Shown here piece after piece: positions 10,954 to 22,057 of a stretch of 64,000 nt of DNA. Every line of letters begins with the position of its first letter. Position 1 is the first letter of the stretch. This DNA comes from Saccharina japonica. Lineage: Eukaryota; Sar; Phaeophyceae; Laminariales; Laminariaceae. The stretch spans positions 406,843 through 470,842 of the forward strand of contig MEHQ01000700.1 of assembly GCA_008828725.1 (NCBI GenBank), in the 5' to 3' direction. The notes under the pieces are model-generated. The model searched no databases. It was given only the letters and a program-made list of their open reading frames with translations, and was not told the DNA's origin. The position numbers were made by a program, and so were the translations under genes.

Positions 10954-11619
10954 GTTGTTAATACCTCAGGGAAAAATAATACACAAATTACAAAGTACAA
11001 CGCAGTACGCAATAATACCTGGTACATAATAATAACTGCTGCTGCGTGGCACATCGAACACCTCAACCAAAAGAAAATAACTAAATCCAAAGGAAAAAAA
11101 GGAAAGATGACGAGAGAAAGGAGAAAGGAAAAACAGGAAAAAAAGGAAAAAGGGATGCAACTAAGGGCAAAAAGGGCATAATAGGGCAAAACGGGCGAAA
11201 AAGGAACACACGAGAGGAAGAAAGTGGCGACCCACACAGCAGTGAACCCAAAACAAACACGAACCAAGAACCCAGGCCCAGGCCCAAAAAAACAGAAAGC
11301 AAAGTCAATCAACCAACCAACCAACGGCGAGAGCCAGTTACCTAGGCGCACGCGCGTTCGAGATATCAAGCAGAAACAAAAATAAGCGAAAATAACAACG
11401 AAGCAGAAACACGAGGAGAGAGAAAAGTAAAACAAAATATAGACACAAAAGAAAAACGCAAGAAGGAAACAGGGAGAAAAAGCAGGAAAAAAGGGTGCAA
11501 GCCAAAATAACGAAAAAAACAAAGCAATATCAGGCAAGGGGGGGCATACAGAAGACTACCACGGGCGTCCCTACGCCAGCCAAATCGGTACTAGACAGGC
11601 ACGCACCATGACGATGACG
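10954..11619. other. A/purine-rich stretch
   Basis: From about 11080 to 11530 the + strand is strongly A- and G-rich (GGAAAAAAGGAAAG-like). It resembles in composition the minus-strand 3' region of the LINE copies at 37.4 and 48.1 kb and may be an old diverged copy, but clear alignment is lacking. Confidence 0.35.
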
Positions 11620-11872
11620 GACGCGTGCTACGGTATAGGTAGCACTTTCTGGATGAATCGTTTTCTGAACGATCGGGCTCCTTAACCCAAATTCGTCGGA
11701 CTTTCATTTTTTGTGACAAATAATGTTTCAGAGTATACTTCGGTCAGGATATTTCTCATCCGGCAGCACTTTTTTTCCCCTCCAAAATCATGTTTTGGGT
11801 GAGGTTTGACTCTCCTTAAGTGAGAAGCTCAGAAAAAAACATGGTGCACCTCTATCGTAGCATGTATGTGTC
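11620..11872 (+). mobile_element. MITE-A, near-complete
   Basis: It starts GACGCGTGCTACGGTATAGG, contains TGAACGATCGGGCTCCTTAA and the mid block ATGTTTCAGAGTATACTTCG, and ends CACCTCTATCGTAGCATG with a slightly altered terminus. Flanks GACG and GATG differ at one base, consistent with an aged 4-bp target duplication. Confidence 0.8.
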
Positions 11873-12451
11873 GATGGCCATATATCCCATATCCAGTCGT
11901 CAGGCTGTTGGGCAATCCCGCCCTCTCTCTCCCCCCCGCCCCTCTTCCTATAAATATTTTATACATTTATAAGTTGGGTTGGCGTCGGTTGACAACGACG
12001 CTGTAAAACACGCCTCTCACTGCGTGAGCTCGACAACCAGGCTACCGTTTTTTGTTTTTTTGGCGGTCACCCATACTGGCGGTCTTGTTAGATCATTTGT
12101 GCGGGGTTGGTAACCTCATCTCCGCACAAGGGGAATGGTCGTATCACGTAGTGTGTATATGGTAAGGCATCCACGAGGCAGATACGTAGTGATACCCATT
12201 GGTGTCTCTGGAAGTGGCCACACCAGATATTAAATTAACTCATTGAAGCTGTCATCCATATGCAAGTCCGCCTCAGAGACGGTTCTTAGCAGGATGCAGC
12301 TCACCCTCCATGCGACTCGCCCAATACCTCACGGCGCTTCGCGCTTGGTGCAAGCAATGTCTGCCTTGTTGGTGAAAACCCAACGTGCTCCGTCCCGGCA
12401 TTGTAGGGATGCGAGGGTCTATGGTCATATGACTACGGCCGTGCACAACAT
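11873..12451. other. No recognised feature
   Basis: A C-rich run lies at 11927-11942. One frame (12243-12521) is short and runs into poly-C; it is not accepted as a gene. Confidence 0.35.
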
Positions 12452-12681
12452 GAGTACACCCCCCCCCCTCCCCCCCCGGAGTGCGTACCCCCCCCCCCCT
12501 CCCCGTCGCGTGGCGATATAAAAATCAGAAAAGGTATAGTGCGTTGGAGAATATTTATTTCTGATATTTATTCACTACCCCCCCCGCCTTATGGCGATTA
12601 AAGGTCCGAATTTTCCTACGACCCCCCACCCCCACCCGCCCCGGCGAAGTGCGTATCCCCTCCCCCCGCGCGTGGCGATAA
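12452..12681. repeat. Diverged C-rich direct repeats
   Basis: GTGCGTACCCCCCCC...CGTGGCGATA recurs near 12480, 12575 and 12640 with variable poly-C length. Confidence 0.6.
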
Positions 12682-12704
12682 TGTGTTAGTTATTTTTTTT
12701 TTTC

Positions 12705-12845
12705 CCCAGCGCATTGTGTTAGAGTTTTGTACTTTCCCGCGTATTTTGTGCATATTTACATCCACGTTTTAATATGTTTATATGCCGATTTTATTACCTT
12801 CGCTTGCTTTTTTCTCTTCCTCGTTATCGTGACTTGCAACCATCG
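12705..12845 (+). repeat. Direct repeat partner of 13270-13405
   Basis: The segment GTGTTAGAGTTTTGTACTTT... CATATTTACATCC...TTTATATGCC recurs at 13283-13400 with moderate divergence. The second copy leads into a SINE body. Confidence 0.6.
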
Positions 12846-13151
12846 TCTAGGCGATAGTGTGTCAGTTTTTGCTTTTTGTTTCTAGCGTAATCTGACAACA
12901 GAAAAGAGGCGAAGCCCGTAGGGCAGATCCCCTTTTCAGAAAAGCCTCCTTGTTGTACTGGGAGACAGTGATTGAGTATCACTCCGTGAGCGATATCGCA
13001 GCTCTACAACAGCACGACAAAGCAGAAAGAGGCTAGGAAAAAAACAGACCATCCCGCTCGCCAATCGTTGGTAGCGAGGTGTACCGTCGACAACGACATC
13101 AGTTTTGTTAGTGTTTATTTTACCGGGGTACCTACTCTCTGCGACGAGGTG

Positions 13152-13180
13152 CCGCGTTGATTGCTAGGCAATCAACGCGG
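13152..13180. repeat. Perfect 13-bp hairpin, 3-nt loop
   Basis: CCGCGTTGATTGC, loop TAG, GCAATCAACGCGG. No surrounding element was identified. Confidence 0.9.
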
Positions 13181-13339
13181 GAGTAGTAACCCTGGGTGAG
13201 CGTCTCCGGCTGATCGCAGCAGGAGGCCTCATTGATCCCAAACTATATACGATTTAACCTACGACGCAATGTTGCAACAGTATTGTGTTAGATTTTTGTA
13301 CTTTCCGGCGTTTTTTTGTTGTTGCATATTTACATCCTC

Positions 13340-13665
13340 GTTTTATACGTTTTATATGCCATTCATTACCTTCACCCTTGTTTTTTCTCTCCCTCTTTAG
13401 TCGCAACTCAGGTCCGGGGTCTCTCTACGTACGTCAGCAGGCTCTTCTCCTCCATTTTAGGACTTGCCTTGCATTCATATCGCGATAATATTTCAGCACC
13501 TTTCTTCCCTCGTCGACTATGCGTCGAATTGCAATATAATATTACCAACATTAATATCTAATACGAAGTGTTGTACATAATACGTAGTAGAGTGCTGTCC
13601 CGACTCGATCTCAACTATTTTTCCTGGAAATAACTTATTTTATAAATCGTTAATACCTCGTACAC
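13340..13665 (-). mobile_element. tRNA-derived SINE, variant head
   Basis: The body (CGCAACTCAGGTCCGGGGTC, CTTGCCTTGCATTCATATCG, TCTTCCCTCGTCGAC) matches the SINE family, read 5' to 3' on the minus strand. The 5' side contains GTCCCGACTCGA, whose complement resembles a B-box (TCGAGTCGGGAC). The same head is seen in the copy at 15284-15600, and differs from the head of the copies at 25.5 and 26.3 kb. Confidence 0.6.
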
Positions 13666-14059
13666 GCTTTTTTCTTTTTTTTTCTTTCTCTACTTTTTTT
13701 CTCTTTCATGCACCTGGATTGCTAGCAGGGTAGGTCTTGCCTGTCGTATACTCGTATGGCATTGCATTGACTGCTCTGCTTACTGCACTGAGCGTACGTC
13801 GTAGTATCTCTGTGTCGTAGTTTTTTTACCACATAATAACTGGTATCTCTCTATTTGATAGGATGAAGAATCGGCACGGACACTGGGTGTGCTGGATGTC
13901 GACGGGTAGAAAGGAAGGTTTAATGTGAAGAATACACACATACACACACACCTTCGTAGTTTCTCAATCGTGACTCAATCCATCGTGCGATATGTGTCAG
14001 ATTTTCGTTTTTTCCCGCGGATCTGCTCACCAAGTAAAAGACTGACTCCATGTAAGTTC
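13666..14059. other. Fragments of LINE tail and repeated flank
   Basis: 13861-13925 (GAATCGGCACGGACACTGGG, then GACGGGTAGAAAGGAAGG) resembles the 3' tail of the LINE family. 13953-14015 resembles 15593-15660 (GTTTCTCAATCGTGACTCAA). The boundaries are unclear. Confidence 0.45.
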
Positions 14060-15137
14060 GGCATTTCAATGGCACAGGGCCGAAGCGGAGAGGAGCTGGC
14101 TACGGCATGCAGCTGAGGACGCCAAGAGAGGCGACCAGGAGAGGGGGGGGTGGCCGTACTGATACAGCTGTCGACGAATGCAGAAACGAAATGATAGATC
14201 GTGTGGCCAGATATCGGCTCGACTAGTCCTTGAATTCTATTATTTGTTTCCTGTTGATGTGTTCACTGGGGGGGGCGCGGCAGAGGTAGTATCGACTCTT
14301 GACACCGTTTTTGTTTTAGAGTGGGAATGAGATGGCAGAAGGTGTGACATGGTCCCCGTATCAGTTTTTATAGCAGAGACGGGAACTTGTTGTTACCATC
14401 GCCTTGAGTTTGCCTTGATAACTATTTTTCTCTTTTCCTCTCTCGTGTCTTCTTTCTTGCTTTTTTTGCCTTGTTTTTCCCTTTGTTTCCACCCTATGCC
14501 GGTGTCTCTCTCTTTTTCCGTGTTGCCTCGCCCGTGCAGCAGTTATCTGTTCCTCTTGGGCACGTGTGCTTTTCGTCCAGGGGCGCTTCTGTCTCCCTGC
14601 GTCATTTGTATTCTGTTTCATTTCAGAACTTGTTTTTTATTTGTCTTTTTTGGTCTTATTTTTTGGTTCGGCTCGTGTCGCTGTGTTCTCGTACCCGGTA
14701 CGTTACGCATCTCACTTGCTTTACCCATTAATTTGCGTTTATTTTGTTTTGGTTTTTCTCTGTTTCACAGTCTGTGACCACATAATTTGTATCTCTCTAG
14801 GATTGGGAATCAGGACAGGCACTGGGACAGGTCAGGACCAAGAGGCAGGATGCAATCTGCCTAAGAACGGTGAGAGGGGTGGTGTGAATAATAGTCGCCT
14901 TCCAGGTTGTGATGGAAGTAATTATCCCGGAGCACCGTTGAGCGCTAAGGTAGAGCCGCCCTCTTTTACACGTCTTGTTGTTAGCGGTCGAGCAACGAGA
15001 TCTGGCCGTCCGAACCGTAGTGATAGTCGGATTAGGCCCCCGATGAAAATGAAAGTTCGAAGCGACGAAGTTAAGAGATGTGGTTGAGTAGAAAGAACGG
15101 GTTTAATGTGAAGACAACAACAACAACAACAACAAAA
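14060..15137 (+). mobile_element. 5'-truncated LINE, copy A
   Basis: The first ~170 bp encode, with frameshifts, the C-terminal end of the LINE protein (compare HRAEAERSWLRHAAEDA in copy B). The 3' untranslated part (GTTCTCGTACCCGGTACGTT, TAATTTGTATCTCTCTAGGA) follows. An extra ~250 bp sits within the tail, which ends GTAGAAAGAACGGGTTTAAT and a CAA repeat (15115-15134). Copies B and C lie in the opposite orientation at 37.3 and 47.8 kb. Confidence 0.75.
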
Positions 15138-15283
15138 CACAAAGTCGCCAGTCCGCAGATAAGCAAAATCCAGATATACATCATCGACATAATAATCAGA
15201 CCATCATCACACGTCAGCACGACCGCACTCCATAAATAAATGTCGATTCACATGTCACTCGTTCGGCAATATGTGTGTGTGTT

Positions 15284-15605
15284 TTTTTTGTCCATCCCAT
15301 TTATTATCTTATTTAGCCCTTCTTTTCTCTCTCTCTCTTTAGCCGCAACTCAGATCCGGGGTCACTGAGTAGGCTCTTCTCCCCCCTCCCCACTATGGTA
15401 CTTGCCTTGCATTTTTATCGCGAGAAGATTTCAGCACTCTCTTCCCTCGTCGACGTGCGTATATTGCATGCGTAAAACATACCGGTACGTCGTACTTATT
15501 TAGTATACTGCCTGTCCCGACTCGAACCCGAAGAATTTTCCAGGAAATAGGTTTCGGTTAAAACTCAGTAATACACCTTTGCACCCTTCCTTTGCAGTTT
15601 CTCAC
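15284..15605 (-). mobile_element. tRNA-derived SINE, variant head
   Basis: Poly-T at 15282-15290 is the A-tail of a minus-strand element. The body blocks CAACTCAGATCCGGGGTCAC, TTTATCGCGAGAAGATTTCA and TCTTCCCTCGTCGACG are present. The head contains CTGTCCCGACTCGAACCCGA, whose complement TCGGGTTCGAGTCGGGACAG holds a good pol III B-box. Confidence 0.65.
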
Positions 15606-16011
15606 TCGTGACTCAATACATCAAGTTATATGTACTCGTATAATATGTGTCATCTTTTTGTTTGTAGAGCAGCAGCGCAGCAGCCCGCCCTCCAGACGGA
15701 GAGGAGAGCAGCGCAGCCGAGCAGCACAAAAAATGTACATTTCTCTTCCTACAGCAACAGTCAGTACACAACAAGGCGAGCACGACGAGTATTTTTTGGA
15801 TTGTGAGAAGACCAATAAAGGACCGCGGCCGAAGACACACATCATCGACAGAGGCACATCCAGCGAAGGGGTAAGGGCGCGCATTTCTAGGTTTACTATA
15901 GTGTGTTCCTGCAGTTTGTATCCTGGAGGGGGGGGAGGGGTTGGGCTCGGATGAGAGCAAAAAAACAAGGCGTCAGATGGGTTCCTGTGTTTTGTTGCAG
16001 CTAGACCCACG

Positions 16012-16205
16012 ATTTCAGCCCAAAACGAGGGAAGAAAGTGCTGAAATCTTCTCGCAATGTAAATACAAGGCACGTACCGTAGGGGGGAGAGAGGAGAAAA
16101 CCCTACTTTTTTAATGACCCCGGATCTGAGTTAGAACTACTAATAAAGAGGGGGAGAGACAAGAAGGGCGAAGATACTAACTGTGACGAATAAACAAATA
16201 TAAAC
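16012..16205 (+). mobile_element. SINE body fragment, opposite orientation
   Basis: GAGGGAAGAAAGTGCTGAAA and GACCCCGGATCTGAGTTAGA are reverse complements of the SINE body. It ends near AAATATAAACC; no tRNA-like head is seen. Confidence 0.6.
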
Positions 16206-16474
16206 CATAGAATGGTCGCACTTGTGGTCCATTCATGCAGCGAGCGGTACTATGCAAGGGTCGTCCCGAGCACGAGTTCCAGCCCCCCCGGGGCGCAGCC
16301 AATCGGCTTCCCGGCCGGGTTGCGGGTGCTCGAGTCTCTATTGCACGAGGAGGAGGAGTTAAATTATTTCTCGAGACTCACACACTCCACGGTAGTAGGA
16401 GTTGCACTTTTTGGCTCCACCTATTTTCTGACCGGTTGAACTTTCCTCAAGTGAGAGTAACTTGTATACCAGTA
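16206..16474. other. No recognised gene
   Basis: 16384-16460 (GGAGTTGCACTTTTTGGCTC, CTCAAGTGAGAGTAAC) is faintly reminiscent of MITE-A but is too diverged to call. Confidence 0.3.
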
Positions 16475-16648
16475 CAGGACACCTAGGGAATATGGTCCAG
16501 GCTGGATTTCTTCTTCGAGAGAGGGTGCTTTCTACACTACTACTAACTATGAGTTCAAAATATCGACTCCCGAATTTCAATTTTTCCTCCAAATCTCAGC
16601 CTGGCTTTCTTTATTAGCCTGTTTCTTTGTTAGAAATTAGGTGTCCTG
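16475..16648. mobile_element. Small TA-flanked MITE
   Basis: The ends CAGGACACCTA and TAGGTGTCCTG are perfect inverted repeats, bordered on both sides by TA (16473-16474 and 16649-16650), as for Tc1/mariner-type insertions. The 174-bp interior has no coding capacity. Confidence 0.6.
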
Positions 16649-18261
16649 TACCTGCCTGTACTCTGTATTTGTTTTGGGACGACGTATCATACGTACGTGC
16701 GTAGCTCCTACAAATAAAAAAGGATGAAGGGACATGATTCGGGGGAGACATTTTAAGTCTCCTCATTCAGCCGCCACCCCCCTCCTATACCGCCGTGGCA
16801 TACGAGTAGCTTCAGAGTCTTCGCATGTCCCGAAGGGACGCCACACAGCAGTCCCCGAGACTCAGTCAATGATCTTAGCCAGACTGGGCGGGTGGGTTGA
16901 GAGTCACTCCGCAGGATACACGGCCCCAAGTTCTATTGGTAGCACGACGAGGAGGTGAAACGACCCAATCCCCGCTTGTCCCAACTTACGAACGGCTAGA
17001 ATAGTATGCAAGCAAGTTAAAGTCGAAGGTGCAATGACGAGTGGATTTTCCTTTCTCCCACGGATATAAAAAGCCGATACGTATAATATGATACGAGTAT
17101 AAGTACCGTTACTGTCTTTAGGTTCTCGCTCGTGCCACGGGTACGAGGAGCTGGAATGGCTATTTATTACGGATACTAGATCGTCAGCATCGGGTCTTCC
17201 AAAGGCTTCAATTTTTATTGTTGCTGTTGGTGTCTTTATTACGAGTCTGCGGGCGGGTCTGTTGCGTGTTGCTTGTAGGACGCATGTTTGTTGTTGTTGT
17301 TGTTGTTGTTGTTGGTGTTGTTGTTGTTGTTGTTGTCGTCGTCTTCACCTTAAAAACCGTGCCGGTCTCTCTATCCAGTACCCCCGTCTGTCCGTACTAA
17401 TCCAACACTTGACACGGTCGATTCCCGTGGTCACAGGCTAACTTACCCAAAAAAGGTATACTGAAATAAAAGTGGAACCCGAAGGGTCCGCAAAGCGATC
17501 AAAGTCAGTCAAAAATAGATAGTCTGGAGCCCTCCGCTCCCCTCTACACGCTATGTGAAGGTAAAAATAAAACTGGAAAGGTCAACATCACCAATCGGGG
17601 GTATACGCCCCCTGATTCTATCTTGGTGCCCCTATAATGCCGGGGTGTTCCGTGCCGGGTTCACGCCGGCCAGGCAAACAAATCGGGTCCTCCACCCCGA
17701 TTATAAACGCAGACATGATACGGGGGAAGGGAACTATGGTCCCGTGCGTACTGATGTACTCCCCGGCCTGCGAGCAGTGTAACTGCAAAAGCAAAGGTCA
17801 AAAACAACGAAGGGAAAAAAGACAAAGGCAAAGACAAAGAGACGTCAAAAGTACAAGCAAACACTCAAACAAACAAGACCACAGAGACAGCACAGACACG
17901 TCATCCCGAGGGTGTGGTGCAATGGTGCGGCGGTGGGGGGAGGGGAAAAAACAAAAACAAACAAACAAACAGTCCAGGAGAGTCAATCCGGCACATATCG
18001 CGCCACTCGGTCCGCCATTTCTCGCTTGTTTTCTTCCCTCGCCGATTCGCCCTTCTTCCGCACCCCTCCCGTCCCGTTGGTTCTTGGCGTCTCTTTATTA
18101 TTGCTGCGCTCTTTGTCTTGTTTGGTTGTGTACGATGATGAGAAGCAGAACACTATTATTCAGGCCCCTTCAAGCAAAAAGTCAAGAATACTGCCGTCTC
18201 TAAAACAAAAAATCCGTTTTTGTATTCTTTGCAAAAAGGGTATACAACAAAACAGCAGTGT
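16649..18261. other. Intergenic stretch with TTG microsatellite
   Basis: GTT/TTG triplets fill 17282-17340; AAACAAAC repeats occur near 17950-17970. Frames over 60 codons here have biased low-complexity composition and are not accepted. Confidence 0.4.
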
Positions 18262-18345
18262 GTGTTGTCTTCACATAAACAAACACGTCTTTCTACTCAA
18301 ACCACATGCTGAGTGACATCCAGGGCCTGTCCTGATTCCTAATCC
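18262..18345 (-). mobile_element. 3' tail of LINE copy B, left of the element E array
   Basis: TGTTGTCTTC, TTTCTAC, AACCACAT and CTGTCCTGATTCCTAATCC align in order with the tail of LINE copy C at 47785-47850. The body of this LINE resumes at 37281, so the two parts were separated by the 18.9-kb array. Confidence 0.75.
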
Positions 18346-18833
18346 GGATGTATCTTTGGACATGTTCTTCTTTTCAGATAGTGTGGGATAATAATGGTGG
18401 AAGCACCTCCCGCAGGGTCGGTGCTCCCACCCCGTCGGCGAACAAAGCCCCCGAGTGTTGCTACGATTATACGGATTACTCGTATGTACGTATTAATAGT
18501 TGATTATGTGCAAACTCCAACACTCGGGACATTTTCCTCCGGCGGATAAAGAAGAACCGCATCCAATGTATACATACTCGTATTCATACGATTATATTAT
18601 ATGTGTCACGTTGCTTGATTTTTCAAATATAATGTGCTAATATATTGTGGTTTACGTGGGGTGGGCGGGTGAAGTCTCAAAATAAGCACTTGTTTCTCCC
18701 TGATATATTGGGAGAAGCAAAGGCTTTAAAGGACTGAAATGATGTGGCTGTGTCTGTCCTGAATCACGCCTTTTATATGGTCGGGGATAGGGGATTGTTT
18801 GATTACTCTTCGCATCCCTTCCCTCAATAATAC
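18346..18833. mobile_element. Element E0: short copy with both E ends and a different interior
   Basis: The left 93 bp (GGATGTATCTTTGGACATGT to about 18438) match the left ends of E1 and E2. The right 161 bp (18673-18833) match their right ends. The 230-bp interior is not found in E1 or E2 and contains its own inverted pair CCCGAGTGTTG / CAACACTCGGG (about 18450 and 18520). It looks like a non-autonomous derivative joined head to tail with E1. Confidence 0.7.
18673..18833 (-). promoter_or_regulatory. 161-bp terminal block of element E with TATA box (copy 1)
   Basis: It is identical or nearly so to 28777-28937 and 37120-37280. Read on the minus strand it holds CCATATAAAAGG (TATA core at 18771-18777), followed by a C/A-rich region where transcription could start and a hairpin made from GGGAGAA and TTCTCCC. 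Promoter function is inferred from the motif only. Confidence 0.4.
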
Positions 18834-21467
18834 GGATGTATCTTTGGACAGGTTCTTCTTTTCAGATAGTGTGGGATAAGAATGGTGGAAGCACCTCCCG
18901 CGGCCGGTGCTCCCACCCCTCCCTTACTCTGCAGTCTCGCTCAGTATCACAATTTATTATTATACTGATCTTGACTGTTCTTCCCATACTTTCTCCTGGT
19001 CGTCTCTCTCCGCTGTTCCTTGCTCATCGTTAATTTGAGATGTAGATCTCCTTGGCATTACTCCAAGTTGATGACATCATCATTGGACCANTCCCCGAAA
19101 GCTGCCCATCAACGACTTGGTTCACTCAACGGAACCTCATTGATCTCCTTGTACTACTATAACTGTGCTTTTGTCACTCCTGAGACAGGATATAATCACT
19201 TGAGCTACTTCACGTACCTCCCAGCATATATATACCAGGTATATATTCATTTTTGTTCTTTGCAAAACCCGCGTTGCATGATATAGCGGACGACATCGTC
19301 TCTTGTAAAATCATCAAACCGAACCCTCTGATCGGAAATATTGCATGGAGATCTCTCCTCGTAATCCCGCTTCTATGGCACTCTCCTTTATTACAATGTC
19401 ACCTGCTTATTGAAAGGGAGAGTGAGCTCCGTACTGGCTTGAAAATCTTTTGGTTTGTTAAAATGCAAGGGAAATATTGACCTTTCTTCATGTCCACCCC
19501 AACGAATTATCCTCGTACCGCTACACATTGTTCGACGGCCCTGGTGAAACGTGTTTCTGAATATTATCGTCGTACGGGATCGTGATTAAAAGGTCTGCGC
19601 CCTCTCGCTTGGTATTCCCCCATTGGAAACTGAACATGAATCACAGTGATTTGGGTGTCTAAGGATGCGTTGAATGAGAGTACGCGTAATGGCCTCCTCG
19701 CTGTGTTGTGCTGAAAGCGACCGCAAACAATGCAATGTTACATACCAGCACCACCGTTTCTGCTCTGTGCTTTATACCTTGCAGATGTGCCTTCATTAGT
19801 GCTACAGTGGCCGAAATATGGCCTCGTCACATAATCGGTGCCTGTTTCGCCTTCACCTCCGCCCGATCTTGTAAACGCCATATATTTGCTGAGTCACTAC
19901 GTCTCTTCGCACTGGGTTCCTAACCCTAGTTGGTCAAAACAAGCTGGGGCTACCCCGAGGCCTCCCTTGTAAGTTGTACTGCTGCTTTCAAACGTAATTT
20001 CTTCGGAGCGAGTCATGGGCGAACCGCTTGCCAGGTAGCCCGTTTAGTTTACAAAATCCCATCAATGTTTCTGTCCGTACCGTCACCCAATCTATGGCGT
20101 GCACAAATGTGCGTCTTCCTTCTCCGCATACATCTAACCAGAAAAGTGTTTGGGTACAGTGATTAGTTATGTTACGGCCACGCGCTTGCATGTTTTCCTT
20201 CGCGTGATGGCAGACAAACCTGTTAAACAAATCGGTTGTCTGATGTCTCCTTCTTGACCGATGTTGGTGCCGTTACTGCTGAATGGATTTGTCCAAACCG
20301 CATATCGATAGCCTTCTTGAATATATTTACACATAGTTTTAGTTCCTCTCTCCTGATAGATTAACACGGTTTCCGGCAGAATTCGCATTGTCGGAATGCC
20401 TCGTTCCGTCCTTAGGCATGCGGGGCACAACATTATTCGTGTTCGTAACTGACGCTTTAAACCAATGGAGCATTGCCTGTGCCTGGATGCCTTCCGTTCC
20501 TGTTTCCGTCGGCTCATAATTGTCGCCCATTGTTGAATTTTGAACCGCCCCTATCCTGCTGCGTGCAAGCAAACCGATTTTCCCGAGCACCAGATGACAA
20601 TGGCAGGTAGACGCCCAATCTTCTATGAGTCAATCGATTACCTGGATGGAGTGCGCTTGTTTTGTCAAATTGTTTATTTTAAGTTTGACTTGTTTATAAC
20701 CATCTCCCATGCAAGTCGCCTGGGCCCTGGTTGCCTGATGCCCTACGTCAACCGTTACATATTGATTTGGTCGTTGTGTGACACATTACATCTCTACTAC
20801 CTTCGGCCCCCCGCCGAAACAGTCGTTGGTGGCCAATCTTCCAAATTCTGAGTCTTGGCCTCACTTGAATTCGATCGCAACTGAACTGTTGTTTGAATTT
20901 TTCTTACAGTAGTGTGACAAACTGAATTGTTCCCCACCACAAGAAAATATTACCCTGCGTCTTGGCGTACCGTCTATTTTTGTTTCGGCCTTGTGCACTC
21001 CACTCCGCGCAAGCACTCTTCATTTTGAGTATGTGTACTACTGTATATATATGCGTATTACTCTTTCTTCTGGTACTGCTTGTCGCCGAACGCTACTAAT
21101 AGCGTTGGACCGAGACGTTCCAGTATCAATTTTGGAATTTTATTGTTCGGTCTCAACGCCCCGTGCTTTGAGCAAACAATGTAAAACGTACACAAATCAT
21201 GTAATCGCTGTTCACGTCTGCGAGTCGCCTCCTATTTAGTTGCTCGCTCGACCATCTTCGGAGTTGGTTCCTTCGGCTTCGAGTTCGAGTTCGTGCGTCT
21301 CAATCCGAAATATTGGGTTTTCTCGTTCCACCCGGAACGAAAACGAGGAGGCTGCCGTCTCCTACAATATTTGCCTAGTGAGTTGAAAGCAAGCCGGGCA
21401 CGAGTGAACGGCCAGTCGTAGCTTGCTCTGCCCCTGTCTTTTCGAAGGGAGCAGTGTGATAGGCCTA

Positions 21468-22057
21468 TGGTGCCGGAAGTTGTGCCGCTGATTATACTTG
21501 ATCGGTCACAACTCTTGACTGCCGTCGTTGATTTCAGTTTTGTTTTCATTTTCGTGATGCCCGCGAAAAAACGAGTAAGACCAATCGGTCAAAAAAAACT
21601 TTTCGTCTAAAATTAAAAAAATGCATACATTGTTCAAGTGAAAACAAAACTGGGAAAAGAAACTGTTTTCACAATATTTTCCCTGGCAGTCATTAATCAA
21701 GTAAATGCTGGGAATATCTTGGTTTGCTTTTGTTCGGCGTCATCATAAAAGGATACGGGGACGATTCTGATGCCATAAAATAGATGTGATATCTGGCTTT
21801 CGATATCTGCAATTTGTTTTGTTCGATTCGCCGGGGTTGTTGAGATATAGCGATTTTGGTGCGATGAAGTGCCTTCTCGAACAATGGTAATATATCCACT
21901 GCTCGCTTCCCAGATCGATTCAAACACTTTGGATAGGCTCATTCGAACGGTATTGTCAAGAGCTTTCTGACGTATATATTAGATCCACATAATTCGTGTG
22001 TGATGACACATATTTTAAGCAAAATGCTTCATAATAGCGGCACAACTTCCGGCACCA
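21468..22057. mobile_element. 590-bp TIR DNA transposon, TA target duplication
   Basis: A 22-bp perfect inverted repeat (TGGTGCCGGAAGTTGTGCCG plus CT) bounds the element. TA flanks both sides (21466-21467 and 22058-22059). E2 has the uninterrupted site GGCC-TA-TGCTG, so start, end and duplication are all proven by comparison. A minus-strand 81-codon frame (21697-21942) may be a scrap of an internal gene but no transposase motif is visible. TA duplication suggests Tc1/mariner-like mobilisation in trans. Confidence 0.93.

Larger units (their letters stand above)
9277..10959. mobile_element. TIR DNA element with palindromic centre, host of the hAT insertion
   Basis: The arm at about 9277-9313 (ACAGCCAATTTTCGTAATTG, then AGAATTGCCTTTCCGAT) is the reverse complement of 9691-9723 once the hAT insertion is skipped; the match then continues into 10954-10959 (GGTTGT). 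Removing 9724-10953 leaves an element of roughly 450 bp. Flanking trinucleotides are TAA on both sides, which would suit a PIF/Harbinger-like target duplication (inference). No transposase frame is present. Confidence 0.5.
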
